Source of the DNA: Hermatobates lingyangjiaoensis
Lineage: Eukaryota > Arthropoda > Insecta > Hemiptera > Hermatobatidae
DNA length: 64,000 nucleotides
Reading direction: 5' to 3'
NCBI GenBank assembly: GCA_026182355.1
Contig: JAPFBL010000326.1
Coordinates: 310,001 to 374,000 of the forward strand
Shown here: positions 1-13,200 of the stretch, one piece after another
Layout of the letters: each line of letters begins with the position of its first letter
How positions within the stretch are numbered: the stretch's first letter is position 1
The notes under the pieces: model-generated
The model's input: only the letters and a program-made list of their open reading frames with translations
Database searches by the model: none
Told to the model about the DNA's origin: nothing
Program-made: the position numbers and the translations under genes

Positions 1-130
1 ACAGTGTAATATGCTTTTATAAATGTAAAGACGTTTTTTTGGGTTACTAGCCGTTGCGTTTAAAACGTACTTGGTCTCCCTTTCTCTTTTCTCCTGAAGA
101 CGGATTGCCCAAAAATTTGAGTCTGTAAGT

Positions 131-1068
131 GTCTTTCTTTACTTTCTGTACTATCTATCTTTAATTTTGAACTGTTATTGTGTCCAGTTTGGATCGTCTT
201 TCCATTTATTAAGTTTATAAATTAAATAATCATAACTAAAATGTGCGAGAACTTCTGAAATTATGAAATTTTGAAAATAAAAATAACGAACTGTTCCATT
301 AGAAGTTAGAAATAAGAATGTTCTGCAGCTAAAATTGAATACAATAGTACTTATCATTGCATTGATTGCAGAAAGTGTAATTTAATATCTAAACTAACTT
401 AATTAGATTAATTGCTTAATTAGTACTGATAATTATCAGTGGAATACATTAGTCTTATGAATACAATGATTTCTTTTTCTCTGAATATACTGTAATTACA
501 AGATAAATTTTATTTTTCTTTTCCCCCTTTTTTTTTATATATATATCTATTTCTGCAATGTTTTAATCTTTGTTTTAGAGAAGTAATATATTTGTTCATA
601 AGAAAGAACACAGTAATAATTCAGCCTTTTCTGACAGCTTGGTTTTTTCCGTCTAATTTCTTTAACTCTCTACCCATTGTCTGGTCTCTGGAGGCACATT
701 AAACAAACAAGTCATTGCAATCATGCAAATTAGGTACATCTTTGTCAGAGCTTTAAATCACTTAATTAATTATTTAAATTAAACTGTGTAATCATTTTAA
801 TTGTATTACTAACTTGATTTTTTATAATTTTTTTTTATGAATTTTTGATAAATGTGCAGAATATAAGTTAAAGGATATTGATAATTTTTATTGATAACGG
901 GTAGTGCAGATAGAATCGGTGATTTATGACCGTTTCAAGAAGAACCGCTACTGTTTCTAAAAGATCAGATGTTCTTGAAGCTGTATGGATTAGAAAACGA
1001 ATAGATGATTCTAACTCCAGTCTATTAGGCAAGATAATTTATTATTTTTTTTTTACTTATAAGTAAGG
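131..1068. other. A+T-rich sequence without recognisable gene
   Basis: A family C motif lies just before (about 90-125). The rest shows only poly-T runs and short TA tracts. Expected to be intron or downstream sequence of gene 2, whose remaining exons were not found here. Confidence 0.5.
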
Positions 1069-1190
1069 AGGACAGGGTTAGCTCATTGGCAACATGGTGA
1101 CCCCTGGACCGTACTGATATGTTTGGGGTGCAATACCCACTCTGGCCTTTTACTTGGGAGGTGACAAAAAATAATAATAATAATAATATT
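1069..1190 (+). mobile_element. SINE head, 3' truncated, (AAT)n tail
   Basis: GGTTAGCTCATTGGCAACATGG resembles the A-box region, followed by a decayed B-box region, GGCC...GGGAGGTGA, then (AAT)n. Related to the 12680 SINE head. Confidence 0.5.
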
Positions 1191-1592
1191 TTAATATAAC
1201 ATATTATTTTTTATATGTTATTCAAATATATTATATAATATATAAATATATTATTTTTTTATATAAAAATAATATTTTTCAAGAAAATGATTATTTGTTT
1301 TAATTATATTGTCTTACATTTGATTTTTTTGGAATTTTTATCTTGAAGCATAAAATAAATTTTAGATTTTGTGAAATTCGATTAAAATTTCTTTTCAGAG
1401 AAGGCTTTAAAGAAAAAGTTGAAAGAAACTAGTGCAGCATATCGGACATTACCGCTGTTACCAGGTCGTATATACGGAACTTAATTTCTTGTCACGGGTC
1501 ACATAGAGAACTACTTATTATAACACCTCCAATTTCATAGTTCTATTTAAGTCGGGAGCGATATAAGCACAGTGATAACGTGTCTCCGTTAT

Positions 1593-1635
<43 letters not shown>

Positions 1636-1714
1636 ATATATAGGTATCTATATATAGAGGATATATAGGTATATATCCAGGATTCAATAGCCTCTCTGAC
1701 ACTCGATTCATTCA

Positions 1715-1895
1715 TGCGGAAGGTGAATAAATCTGAACACGTCATCCCTCGTAGAAGACGTTAAGCTGTCGGTCCCGAGCCTTTACAATGTCAGGTACTC
1801 GTTAAAGTTTCCCTACTCTGAATAAACTTAACATACGTAAAATTGATGTCACCCAATGTAGAATCAACAGGTATTATGTGATTCCTCTATTACTA
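1715..1895 (+). mobile_element. SINE body fragment
   Basis: GAAGGTGAATAAATCTGAAC..., GACGTTAAGCTGTCGGTCCC, GTCAGGTACTCGTTAAAG, matching 12775-12945. A (TA)n tract lies about 80 bp upstream, where the head would be. Confidence 0.65.
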
Positions 1896-2589
1896 AAATC
1901 GGCGCCAAATTATAAATGAGCCACAATTCGCTTTTCTAAAACAGCCCTAAAATGAGAAAACCTTATAAGGGTAAGTGTTGAAAAACTAAAAGCTTTATGG
2001 AAATCTAAATTACAAAAAAAAAGAGGATGTATATTTTTCCTAGTTTAAAATTTAAATTATTTTTTTTCATACCATTAAAAACCAGAGCATACATAATTTA
2101 TTTGATTTTACCAATTCTCGTCAAACACCAGAAAAATTGAAAAATAATATTGTAAAACCCTCATTCTCAAAAATAAATAAATAAAAAAAGAGTCCCCTGG
2201 TTAGTATAGCAATCGTCTTGCAAAAATATAAAAAAAAAATATTATGAAAGTGACATACGAAAATGGAGGTATCAAATGATTCCTACGAATGCATGATCTA
2301 AGGATTAATATTCTTATTGCAAAAAAAAAATGACGTGTGCAGCCGTATGTAACTGTAATGAATATTCAGAAATAAAAAATTACCAATACATCTTGTTACA
2401 TTACTATCAGAGGCTACTCAACCATCTATGTTGCAGTATATTTTTTTGACGATTTATTCCAAATACACTTGGTTTTATCTTTATGAATAGAATAATTTTG
2501 TTATTAAAAATAAAATTAATAGATACAAACTACAAAATAGTCATTATTTATCATTGTAGGGTAAAAAGCTAATGAAATGGTCTCCATAT

Positions 2590-2720
2590 GGTATATAAAA
2601 ATTTAATCGAAGAAACAACGCGTTTTGAACACGTAGTGTTCTTCTTCAGGCATTAAACGTGTTGTTTATATGATTAAATTTTTATTTGTAGAAACTATTT
2701 CATTAGCTTTTTACCTTACA
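2590..2720. repeat. Short palindrome with family D-like motif
   Basis: Minus arm: CUGAAGA, A, GAACAC/GUGUUC, AAA, ACGCGU. The outer ends (ATTTAATC and CATTAGCTTTTTACC) match 58985-59230. Confidence 0.45.
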
Positions 2721-2724
2721 ATGA

Positions 2725-3880
2725 GTAAATACCTCTCATAATAACTGATTGTACTAAGTTAGAATCATTATTTATCATATATTTGACAAAAGAAGGAGAA
2801 CAAATGTAACCTTTTTTTTGTATGGTTTCTTAGTCTATGTAAATTTTAAATACTTCATGACAAACTAACGTTAGAGTCAACACTTGATAAATAATCAAGG
2901 AATTTACCATAAAGTTAATCCAAAAGCTGTAAAAGTTCTTTTGGTTATCAAAGTAAGTCATTGCCAGAGAAAAATGAGAAGATTATTTTTATTTGTCAAA
3001 AACTTTAAACATTTTATAAGAGAACAAAATGTCCGTCAGAACATCGTGGCAGATTGTCTGTTTACTGTATTAATGTATACATATAGATTAGTTGAGTTTT
3101 TACAATTTCTATACTCTAATTTTGAACCTAATTTCTATAAACCAAGCTAACTTTAAATATTTTGTCTATTAATCTTGTGATATTTTCAAATTATGTTAGC
3201 TCCATTTAAGTAAACTGTAATTTCAGCCATAAAGATCTTTTGTGTACTATTTTTACTCTTTTTCAATATTGAATTATTATCGGAGGCTAGGATAGTGAAA
3301 GTTATCCAAAGAACTTGCTATATAATTAATGTAAAATTAAATAGTTACATAGATGCATAATGAAGGAAGAGTTGTTCCGTTCTAAGAAAGACCTCTGAGC
3401 CTTTAGTGAGATAATATGTTGGAAACTAGTCGAATGTATATAACATTACCTAATAGTGGTAGCAGAGATACTGAGACAGTCATGCAGTGGGTAGTGGAAA
3501 ATCAACAACCTTGGAACATAAATGACACAGTCTCCCGCTCCTTTGTCATATACAATAAGATAACCTTTTCTCTTTTAACTTGTTAAAATATTTATCTTAA
3601 ATTTACTTATCTATTTATTTATGTGTCTCTTAACTGTGTTATCTATTGAATATTTTCAAATGTATTTTCTAATATATCTTTCTTGGTTTCAGTTGATAGT
3701 ATTGTGCATTTGAAATTTCAATCTATTCTTTACTGGAATTTGTAAACTCTTTTAAAGTTTTTATGAACAAGTAACCTTTATTCTTATGGTTAGGAACCTT
3801 TCTGATATAACCTGGTACTATAGATCGTTTATATAGGTCTGAGTATATACAGTTTTACAGTAGACTTCCGAGCTGAATCC
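2725..3880. other. A+T-rich sequence without recognisable gene
   Basis: An 88-codon frame at 2884-3150 has no family resemblance I can name and no splice context; I treat it as chance. Confidence 0.4.
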
Positions 3881-3887
3881 CCTAGAT

Positions 3888-4440
3888 CAGGGTTTCTCAA
3901 CCTTTGTTTCCTTGTGGACCCCCTAAAAGCTACTTGTGGACCCTCACTCCCCCCGGATACTTAACAAACATAATTATACAAATTTATAAATAAATATTTG
4001 TTTTTAGGTAAATGAATATCGTTAATTATGAAATAATTTCATTACATCTACAACGCATGCCGAAAAAACAAAAATTTTTTTTAAAACAATAACCAAATAT
4101 TTCTTCATTAACATTTTATAAAATATCCTGAAATAAATTGTAACAGAATCAATTTTGAATGTACCATAAAGAGAAGAGCAATAGAAAATTTTAAAACATT
4201 GGAACATTTTAACAAAACTGATGAGGATATTAGGCCTTATATTTTAATTATGTTTGAATATTGTACGGCCAAAGTTTACTACGCTTTGATTTATTTTTGG
4301 TTTGCTTATAAATTTATATAAACTTAACATAGAGCTCTAACCACGCGTCATGGACCTTCAGAATACTACTTTCCTCATGGACCCCCAGTAATCCTCTCTG
4401 GACCTCTGGGGGTCCATGTGGACCACGTTGAGAAACACTG
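3888..4440. mobile_element. Non-autonomous hAT-like element
   Basis: Termini CAGGGTTTCTCAACC and GTTGAGAAACACTG are inverted repeats. Flanking octamers CCCTAGAT / CTCTAGAC match 6 of 8, as expected for an old hAT target duplication. The interior repeats GTGGACC..CC near both ends. No transposase frame. Confidence 0.7.
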
Positions 4441-4448
4441 CTCTAGAC

Positions 4449-4620
4449 CAGGGCTTCTTAAAGTTTTTTCATTCACGACCCCATTTATGATTGTGAGTTT
4501 CCTGGCGACCCCATATAAATATAAAAGAAAGATAAATAAATATGTTTTGATGATTTATTTATTAGATAACAATATTCATATACATATGAAAATATATATT
4601 CGCACGCAGTCGTTGAGTGG
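4449..4620. mobile_element. Partial second hAT-like element
   Basis: Begins CAGGGCTTCTTAAAG, a typical hAT-type terminus, followed by GACCCC motifs, and abuts the first element. No matching right end was found. Confidence 0.4.
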
Positions 4621-4964
4621 TAGGTATTAAATTAAAATTAAAGGAAAAAATTTAATAAGATGTATGTGCCTGTTTTTGTATATAGGTATGACGGTTTGCT
4701 ATAGTAATAATATAAAATTAATATTAGAATTAGAAAAAACCGTCATACCTCGTAAGTTGATATCGGATACCTTGGAGCGCTTTCGGATCTTGTGCATCTT
4801 TGTTCGCAGCTAATCTATGGGGCTATTGTCGAGAGGTTTTATAGTCGTGTCCACTGCTGTCTAGATATTGTTATTTCAAATTATGGCGTTATTTTTGAAT
4901 TTATTTAATTGTTATCTAGTCTAATTCTTTTATAGTTCTTTTTTTCGTCATATTGTCCGTCCAG

Positions 4965-5339
4965 TCATCTTTTTATTTTTGTTAGTGGTTTGAATAAGAT
5001 ATCGGATTGGTGGTTTATCTGTTCGTTTATTAAATTACCCGATTTTTTATGTTTATTAATTTCTAGTTGTTCTATTATATTAAGTCTCTGTCCTTTCTGT
5101 CCCGTCATTAGTAAGTCCATTGAGTTTTCTAAGCTGTCAGGTTCGTGTCCGTGTTTGGTAAGGTGATTTGCGAAATTAGATTTATTTGTATTATTTAAAT
5201 AATCATTAAGATGTTCTTTGGATCTTTGTTTTAGGGTTCTTCCCGTTTGTCCTACATATATTTGATTACAGTCTTTACATTTTAATTTATATATTCCCGC
5301 TTTTTTCGAATTTGTTAGTTGTATTTTCCGTGGACCAAG
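4965..5339 (-). pseudogene. Penelope-like element GIY-YIG endonuclease fragment
   Basis: An open minus-strand frame of 124 codons to a TGA at 4965, with a stop just upstream at 5340-5342 and no N-terminal Met. It contains AGIYKLKCKDCNQIYVGQTG, then RTLKQRSKEH, a HL..HGH stretch and an LNIIEQLEI segment. This is the GIY-(x10)-YVG nuclease motif with the following Arg and His, the layout of the GIY-YIG domain that ends canonical Penelope-like retroelements. No adjoining reverse transcriptase was found, so it is a truncated copy. Nuclease class is clear; the PLE assignment is from context and architecture. Confidence 0.8.
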
Positions 5340-5647
5340 CTAATATTTGATTTATAGAATTATTAGTTTTATACCCTACCTTTACATTGTACCGTTTAAG
5401 TAAGTTCGCGATTTTATAACTAATATCTCATATGTATGTTATAGTTATATCAGTGGTAATAACAATATGCATGTAAATAATATAAAACTTAATACTTTCC
5501 CGAATATGAATAAATACCACACTATAACAAATTTCACAGTTAATGAATTACTATATTAACATAAATTATATGATATTATTATAAGTACTTATTAAAATAG
5601 TTTAACTAGTTTAATTTAGAAAGGGAATATGAATTGTTTAATATTAC

Positions 5648-5773
5648 CATGAGATCTTGAAAATAGATTTCCTTTCCTTCCTTGCAGGCGACGACGTCTG
5701 CCCACATTTTAGGGTCAGCTTCACCAGATTTAGAGAGCAACATTTCAACATGGGGTAGAATTTTGGTGTACAC
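5648..5773 (-). CDS. Gene 2 exon 2 (residues 95-136)
   Basis: A 126-nt, 42-codon exon between the acceptor TGCATTTTCAG and the donor GTAATATT. It has no internal Met-initiated ORF of useful length. The pattern tyrosine-lysine-ILP, spacer, P.MW, then a strand ending FQDL is the same block as gene 1 exon 2. Confidence 0.85.
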
Positions 5774-6111
5774 CTGAAAATGCATAAATCAAAAATAAAC
5801 TTTCAATATATATATAATTTTATTTGTTTACTTAGTTAATACTTTTATTTGTATGTTTATACAAATAAACTTTTAATATCTATCTATCTATCTATATAAT
5901 TCGTTAAACTCTTTTTGCACCTTTGTTTTAGTTTCTTTTCTTATTAACTTTTCTAATTTTCTAATTAGTGTTTTGATGTTTTCTGGGATAATTAGGGAAA
6001 ATTTTCTGGGAAAATTAGAAAAGTTAATAAGAAAAGAAACTAAAACAAAGGTGCAAAAAGTGTTTAACGAAATTTTTATGAATGAAAATCTGCTCCCTAA
6101 TTATACTATCT

Positions 6112-6151
<40 letters not shown>

Positions 6152-7234
6152 ATAAATAAATAAAATAAATTCAAAACGAAGGAAACACAGAAAGACACAG
6201 ACATAACTCCCATCGAAATATCGATGTGAGTTAATTCGTTTTTTTTATTTATGTGTTTTGTGTTTTCTTTATTTTTGTGTTTTGAATTTATTTTATTTTT
6301 AAAAACGTCCGCTGGACCGTTTCTTTTAATTGTATATTATATATATATATATATTATAATGTGTATACTAATATAGGTACATCATGATTTGTTTCTTGCC
6401 CCAATATTTATGTGATGTAATTTTTTTGAGGGTTGAGGTCTAATGATTTGAAACTAGTTCCTTTGCCGACGTTTTGACATATATTTATGTCATCTTCAGG
6501 GCTACAACATGTTTGTTTTACAATTAGCACTAGTATTACTACTATTTTGGTTATTTATTACATTTTACATGTACAGTAACAGAGAGGAATTGATTGATAA
6601 ATCAGTTATTTCAACTATGGATTTTTTTTACATTGACATAAGGACATTGTTATTATTATTCTGTTGTTTTTACAATTATTTCATGAGTATAAAGATGAAT
6701 ATTTGATTACCTTGGAAATCTGTTTCTGTTACAGAAACCTTCCTTTACTCAATTACATGAACAAAAGGAAGATATGCTGCATACGTCGAAACGTCGGCAA
6801 AAGGACTAGTTTCAAATCATTAGACCAGAACCCTCAAAAAAGTTACATTATATACTAATATATATAAATATTGATAAAAGCATTGACCGTGAAGTAGAAA
6901 CAAATAAAATTTTATCAGGACTCGGTCAGTTCTACAGGGTCAAATTAAACTCTCATTGCCAACGTTTCGTTTTTTATTAAAAACCTTTTTCATAGGCCCA
7001 CAAAACACAGGAAATATAAGGAATAATACAATCATTAAAAAATCAAACATAAATAAAAACAACAAAAAGTTGCAAAAAAGAAAATATAATACAAATTTTG
7101 ACAATAGATCAGTTGTGATTTCTCTTACAAAAGATCGATACTTTTATCAATATTTCTGTCGGAAGATCATAAATGGCGAGACTATTGTTCAGTTAATAAA
7201 ACTTATCTTAAGAAATATCTGCTACATATCTATA

Positions 7235-7289
<55 letters not shown>

Positions 7290-10200
7290 TATTTTTTGTT
7301 ATTGAGGGCTAGGTCAAATAAAAGAAAATAAACTCCTTCCTAGGCCAACGTTTTGATGTATTTGTACATCATCGTCGTACAACATATTTGTACAACATGA
7401 TGTACAAATACATCGAATCGTCGGCCTACGAGTTTATTTTCTTTTATTTGACCTAGCCCTCAATAACAAAAAATAGAATAGGAGAGGTCAATAACAATTT
7501 TTGAGTTTATATATATATATTTAAGTTTCCTTATCTGGACGACATATATTCTACATTGTTTATTTTTATCGAGAGTTAGTCTTACTTTAGAATTATTTTT
7601 CTAAATACTATACATGAGATATATTTTTTGTTTACATTCAATATCTATAAGTTTATTTTATAGTGATAAAAAATTAATTTTGAAATTTTTTTTCTTAAAA
7701 ACTGACAAAACAATAATGGTTAGAGTGACTTAAGTTGAAAGGGTTTGATAAAACCTGTCATCTGACAGTTTGTCAATAATATTAAGAAATTGATAACCTA
7801 GAGAGGAAGTTGGAAAACAAATATATTTTCTACTCTCAGTTGCGTTTCTGATGTAGCACACCCTTTGTGCTCTTCTTCGTCAAAACACCATGAATTCTCC
7901 TACTTTTTTTTGCCGAAAAATAATATTTTTTTCGACTAACAAAATATATATATATATATATATATATATTTCTGAGGTAAAATAGATAAACAAACAAAAG
8001 TTTCCACACAAATAAAGTTTTATTCAACAGCAACAACGCGTTTCGAACACTTTGTGTTCATCATCAGGAAGACACCAACGATGTGGTGTTGACATAAATA
8101 AAAACAACAAAAAGTTGCAAAAAAGAAAATATAATACAAATTTTGACAATAGATCAGTTGTAAGTTCTCTTACAACTTTAGTCCAGTGAAAAAACAGTGA
8201 AAAACCTAGGTTTTTTCCTACTTGTTGTATTCATTGGACCAACCCTTCAGTACCACATCCTTGATGCCTTCCTAATAATGAACTCAAAGTGTTCGAAACG
8301 CGTTGTTGCTGTTGAATAAAAATTCATTTGTGTGGAGACTTTTGTTTGTTTATCCATTTTACCTCAGAATGAGTAAATACCACACAATTACGGATTGCAC
8401 AACTAATGATATATATACTTATTCCTTAACAGATGTTTTTAATACAGCTCGAGAGGAAATCTGTGAAACAAAATTAAAAAGTATTTTATATAATAAAAAA
8501 ATACAGAGAATTTTATAAATGACATCTACTAGAAAAGAACTTTATGTCAAAATTAACAAGGCGTTTCTTACTGTTCTTCTTCAGTTTTACATCTGTGATG
8601 TTGTGATAACACATTCAACATTGCAGATGTAAACCTGAAGAAGAAAAATAAGTGTTAGTTTTCAGATAATTTTTTAAATTTATGTCAAAGCTAACAACGC
8701 GTTTCTAACGCTTACTGTTCTTCTTCAGGTTTACAACGCTACTGTTGTGATAACACCTTCAACAGTGCAGATGTAAACCTGAAGAAGAAAAATAAGTGAT
8801 AGTTTTGAGATAATTTTTTAAATTTATGTCAAAGCTAACAACGCGTTTCTAACGCTTCCTGTTCTTCTTCAGGTTTACATCGCTACTGTTGTGATAACAC
8901 CTTCAACAGTGCAGATGTAAACCTGAAGAAGATAAATAAGTGTTAGTTTTCAGATAATTTTTTAAATTTATGTCAAAACTAACAACGCGTTTCTAACGCT
9001 TACTGTTCTTCTTCACGTTTACATCTCTACTGTTGTGATAACACCTTCAACAGTGCAGATGTAAACCTGAAGAAGATAAATAAGTGTTAGTTTTCAGATA
9101 ATTTTTTAAATTTATGTCAAAACTAACAACGCGTTTCTAACGCTTACTGTTCTTCTTCACGTTTACATCTCTACTGTTGTGATAACACCTTCAACAGTGC
9201 AGATGTAAACCTGAAGAAGAAAAATAAGTGTTAGTTTTGAGATAATTTTTTAAATTTATGTCAAAGCTAACAACGCGTTTCTAATGCTTCCTGTTCTTCT
9301 TCAGGTTTACAACTCTACTGTTGTGATAACACCTTCAACAGTGGAGATGTAAACCTGAAGAAGAAAAATAAGTGTTAGTTTTGAGATAGTTTTTGACATT
9401 CCCCATCATGAGTAAATACTACACTGTAACAGATTGCACAAGTGATGAGTAAAAATAAATTATATAAATTCAAAAGTCTAACAAATTTATTTGATTAAGG
9501 CCTGAGTATATTGTGGTGGAGGTTGTGACACAGTTTTTGGAAACACAAACAAACGCAAAAACAACTTTGGTTCTCTAATAGAAATATTACGCTGCGTGCT
9601 ATAATTAATTTAAATCTACTTTTAATTTTAATTTGGATTCGACTTCCAAGGCAGAATCATTACGTGGTATCACAAAGGGCTGATGTTTCGCCTAAGTTTC
9701 TTTTTTGTAAAACTTGTAACCTAACTTAACATAATCAAGTTTTGAGCGTCTTTGTAGGTAACGTATTGTATTCTCAATTCAACCCATGTTTCTTTCTTCA
9801 TGACATATGTAAAACCCAGGTGACGCATTTATTACTGTACATCCCCCAGATGTTTGTTATGTAAACTACAATAGTATTTTAGATTCCATTAAAACTTATA
9901 AGGGGAAACAATAAAATGGAGGCAAACATCGAAAAAGTAGAGAAAAAATTGTATAAAAAATCTGGAGTGGCCTACACTCAACTTTACTATAAGTAAATAT
10001 AATTTCAAACTTCTTGGGTATATAATGTCTCATTTAGACAAAATATAAATATCTAAATGAGAGATATTTATTAGTCTTTCATTCTTGGAAGTAGTACAAA
10101 CTGTGATTGAGCCAGTTATTAATATACGTAGTTATTTCGGTATATCACACAATGGATGCATATAATAATACTGATTTTATCCTTCTTACGTCTCATATTA

Positions 10201-13200
10201 AGTCATTAAATCATTTCAAATTTTTTCATTAAACATCCAAACATAATTTTATGAAAATTGAGTTTTTACATATAGCTTTGATTGCTCTTTGCGGTAATTG
10301 AAATTTCATGATTTTTTTGTTATATAGCTAGTTTTTTATTCAATTTTTTGGTAACATTTCATTATTCTATAATGAGCCGTTTAGCATCAAAAACATTTTT
10401 TGAAAACATAAAATTGACTTTAACGCTGTTTTAGTTTATGTAATTTTGAAAATATTACCTTCATCTCATTCCCCATAATACTGTATTTTTAGGTATACTT
10501 CCATTTTGATCTGTCAAACGGTGTGGTTTTTATCGTCCTCAGAAACTTTCAGATTGAATTATAAGTCAACATTTTTATATTTTATTGAAAAAAAAATTTT
10601 GTTCTGTTATTTAAAAAGTCTGAGTATTTGTCAGTTATGGCTTTTGTAATTTCAAAGATTTTTAAATTTGATATTGATGTAACTTCAATATCAAAGAACC
10701 AAAATGTTGAGGTTGTTTAAAAAAATGTTGACTTAAAAAAAATTTTGGCCAACAAAATACCCTTTGGTGAATGTAATTTTGAAAAAAGTTATCTCAATTC
10801 ATCCTCCACAAAATTCTATTTTTTGGTATAGTTCCATTTTGATCCGTTTAACTGTATAGCTTGTATCCTTTCACAAGCGTTCAGATTGAATTTTAAGGCA
10901 AAATTTGTACATTTTATTGAAAAAACATTTCCTGATGTTTGGATAATCTGAGGTTATTTTCGTTTATTGCTATTGTAGCTTTAAAGATAGTACCAAAATT
11001 TCAAGACTCTAGAATTAGTAGTTTAGGAGAACAAAAAAAAGTAGTCTAAAAACAGGTTTTTGGGAAAAAAAGTGAAATTTCCATTATGCATAATTGCTCC
11101 CAAACTATAGGGTTCATCTACTTTATCAGACCCATTTTTGTGCAAAATGTCAATTTGATCTATGAAAGATTCTGGTTCATAACACCTACAGAAACTTTTT
11201 TATAGTCACTCACCCATCCACCCCACCCACGCACACATAGACATCATCAAAAAAAAAAAATGTCATAAAACGAAGTTGGTGACCTAAAAACATGTCATTC
11301 CGTTAAAATCTCGACATCGAATTTTTTCACGTTCTCTATACTTTATTTATAGTCAAGTAAAAATGAGTTGCAGGGGAAGTCTAACGAACAAGGCGTGTAT
11401 CCAGATTGTTCAAAATAAGTGTGCCGCCTTATAGCCAGGGCTCCTTGGTACGCCCGTAATGTTGATATTCACCATGATTTGAAAATGGAATCAATAGATA
11501 GTGACATCACTCGACTTACTACCAATGAAGACAACAAACTATCTACTCATCCAAACCTCCTTGTACAAACTCGAAATCCTGTCGCCAACCTTCCTCAACC
11601 TCACTGAACAATTACTTCATCCACTGACTATCTGACTACTTTTCCAACTGATGACTAAATACTTTGAAAACCATGACCTCAACAAGACCACATGACCGCG
11701 AATACGACATCTTTACTGTACAGACGAACTTATAACTGACATGAATTACTGACATTCCAAGTTATAGTAGCACAGTAAGCAAGCAGTAGAAGGCCTTTGA
11801 TCTGGAACTGCTAGTTACGACGTGCACTACAATGCGCGGATATATTCGTTGGAAAGTTGGTCGTTGGTTGGGAAGTCTAGTATAGTGGTAATCATAGGTG
11901 AGTAGAAGTGTGTAGTGTAGTAGTGATGTAGTAAAAAAGAGTACTGCGAACACTTAGAGTTTTTCTTTTGGTCATTGGAGCAGGTGAGAAGAAGTAAATT
12001 CACTCTAACTAGTGCTCTGTTTTTATCGGCAGGAGCTGATGTTACATGAAAAAGTTATAACACGTGTTTGAAACAACTTTTTTTATTAAAACTTTTTTAT
12101 CTGAAAACTTTTCTCATTATTTTCTCAAATAAAATAAACACTTATGATAACTGAATTCACCACTATGAAGCAAATCGTTGAAATAATTTTTAAAAAAAAA
12201 TTGAGAATCTGTTTGAATTGTTATCATGTTAATGCATTTTATTTAAGTAGGAAATATCTAGATGATTTAAAAACATGTTGAAGGAAAATAATTGCTGGAA
12301 CGTGTAGAAAGGGCGAAGCAAAGCATATAAAACATTAAAGAATAGAATATATACGTGCGATGTGATTGGCAAACACGAACAGATAGAAGACTATCTGTCA
12401 TGTGAGTTCAAGTAATCTTAACTGCAAATTCGATCATAAATCATATCTCACTTTTGTGACGGATTTCTTTAACTATTCCCCCTCTGGCTTTTTCGCCATA
12501 AATAATCACTAAGCTAATCCTGCCAAGCGTGCTTCCTCACCTTGCAAAGGTTTAGTTGAGACTGAATTTTTCATAGTTCATGATAATATATATTCATTCA
12601 ATCAAATTATATTCAACATTACAAAAAAAAAACAAAGATAGATTGATGTATTCTAATCAAAAAGAATTAGACTCAAATTTGTGGGCCAGGCTAACTCAGT
12701 GGTTACGTGCTCGCTTCTGAACTGATAGGACCGGGGTTCGATACTCACTTGGCCCTCGATTTATTCACCCGGGAGGTGAATAAATCTGAGCGTGTCATCC
12801 CTCGGAGAAGGACGTTAAACCGTCGGTCCCGAGCCTGTATGATGTCAGGTACTCATTAAAGATCCCTACTCTAAATACATTTAAGTTAGGCAAAATTTAG
12901 TACTCCCACTGTAGAATCAATCTTCATTGTGTGGTATCACAAAGGGCCAATGCTCGGCCTACGTGTGTTCCCTTGTGGAACTGCCACTGCAAACTAACCT
13001 AACCTAGACTCAAATTCTACAACCAACTAAAGTAATTAACAGTTTGTTTTAGCCAATCATGCAACCATCTTCAGTTCTTTACAAAAAAGACTTTAGTTCT
13101 ACAACAAACTAACATGATTAACAGTGTATTTTAGAAATCTTTGAAACCATCTGCAAACTATAATATTAAATAATCTTCGTAAAATAAGAATATTGTTATT

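Noticed and set aside
1085..1115. Apparent HGD-W codons on the plus strand (ACATGGTGACCCCTGG), considered as a kinase exon
   Set aside because: Wrong strand for gene 2, no flanking family motifs or splice sites; it is part of a SINE head.
7200..7312. Frames rich in alternating Ile-Tyr, here and at many other TA tracts
   Set aside because: They are translations of (TA)n microsatellites and stop being open once the tract ends.
8542..9405. Regularly spaced repeats resembling a CRISPR array
   Set aside because: Units are 144 bp, tandem without unique spacers, internally palindromic, and the genome is eukaryotic.
12680..12770. A free-standing tRNA gene
   Set aside because: Only A-box and B-box-like segments are tRNA-like. 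It continues into a SINE body with target duplication, and no cloverleaf with an anticodon arm is convincing.
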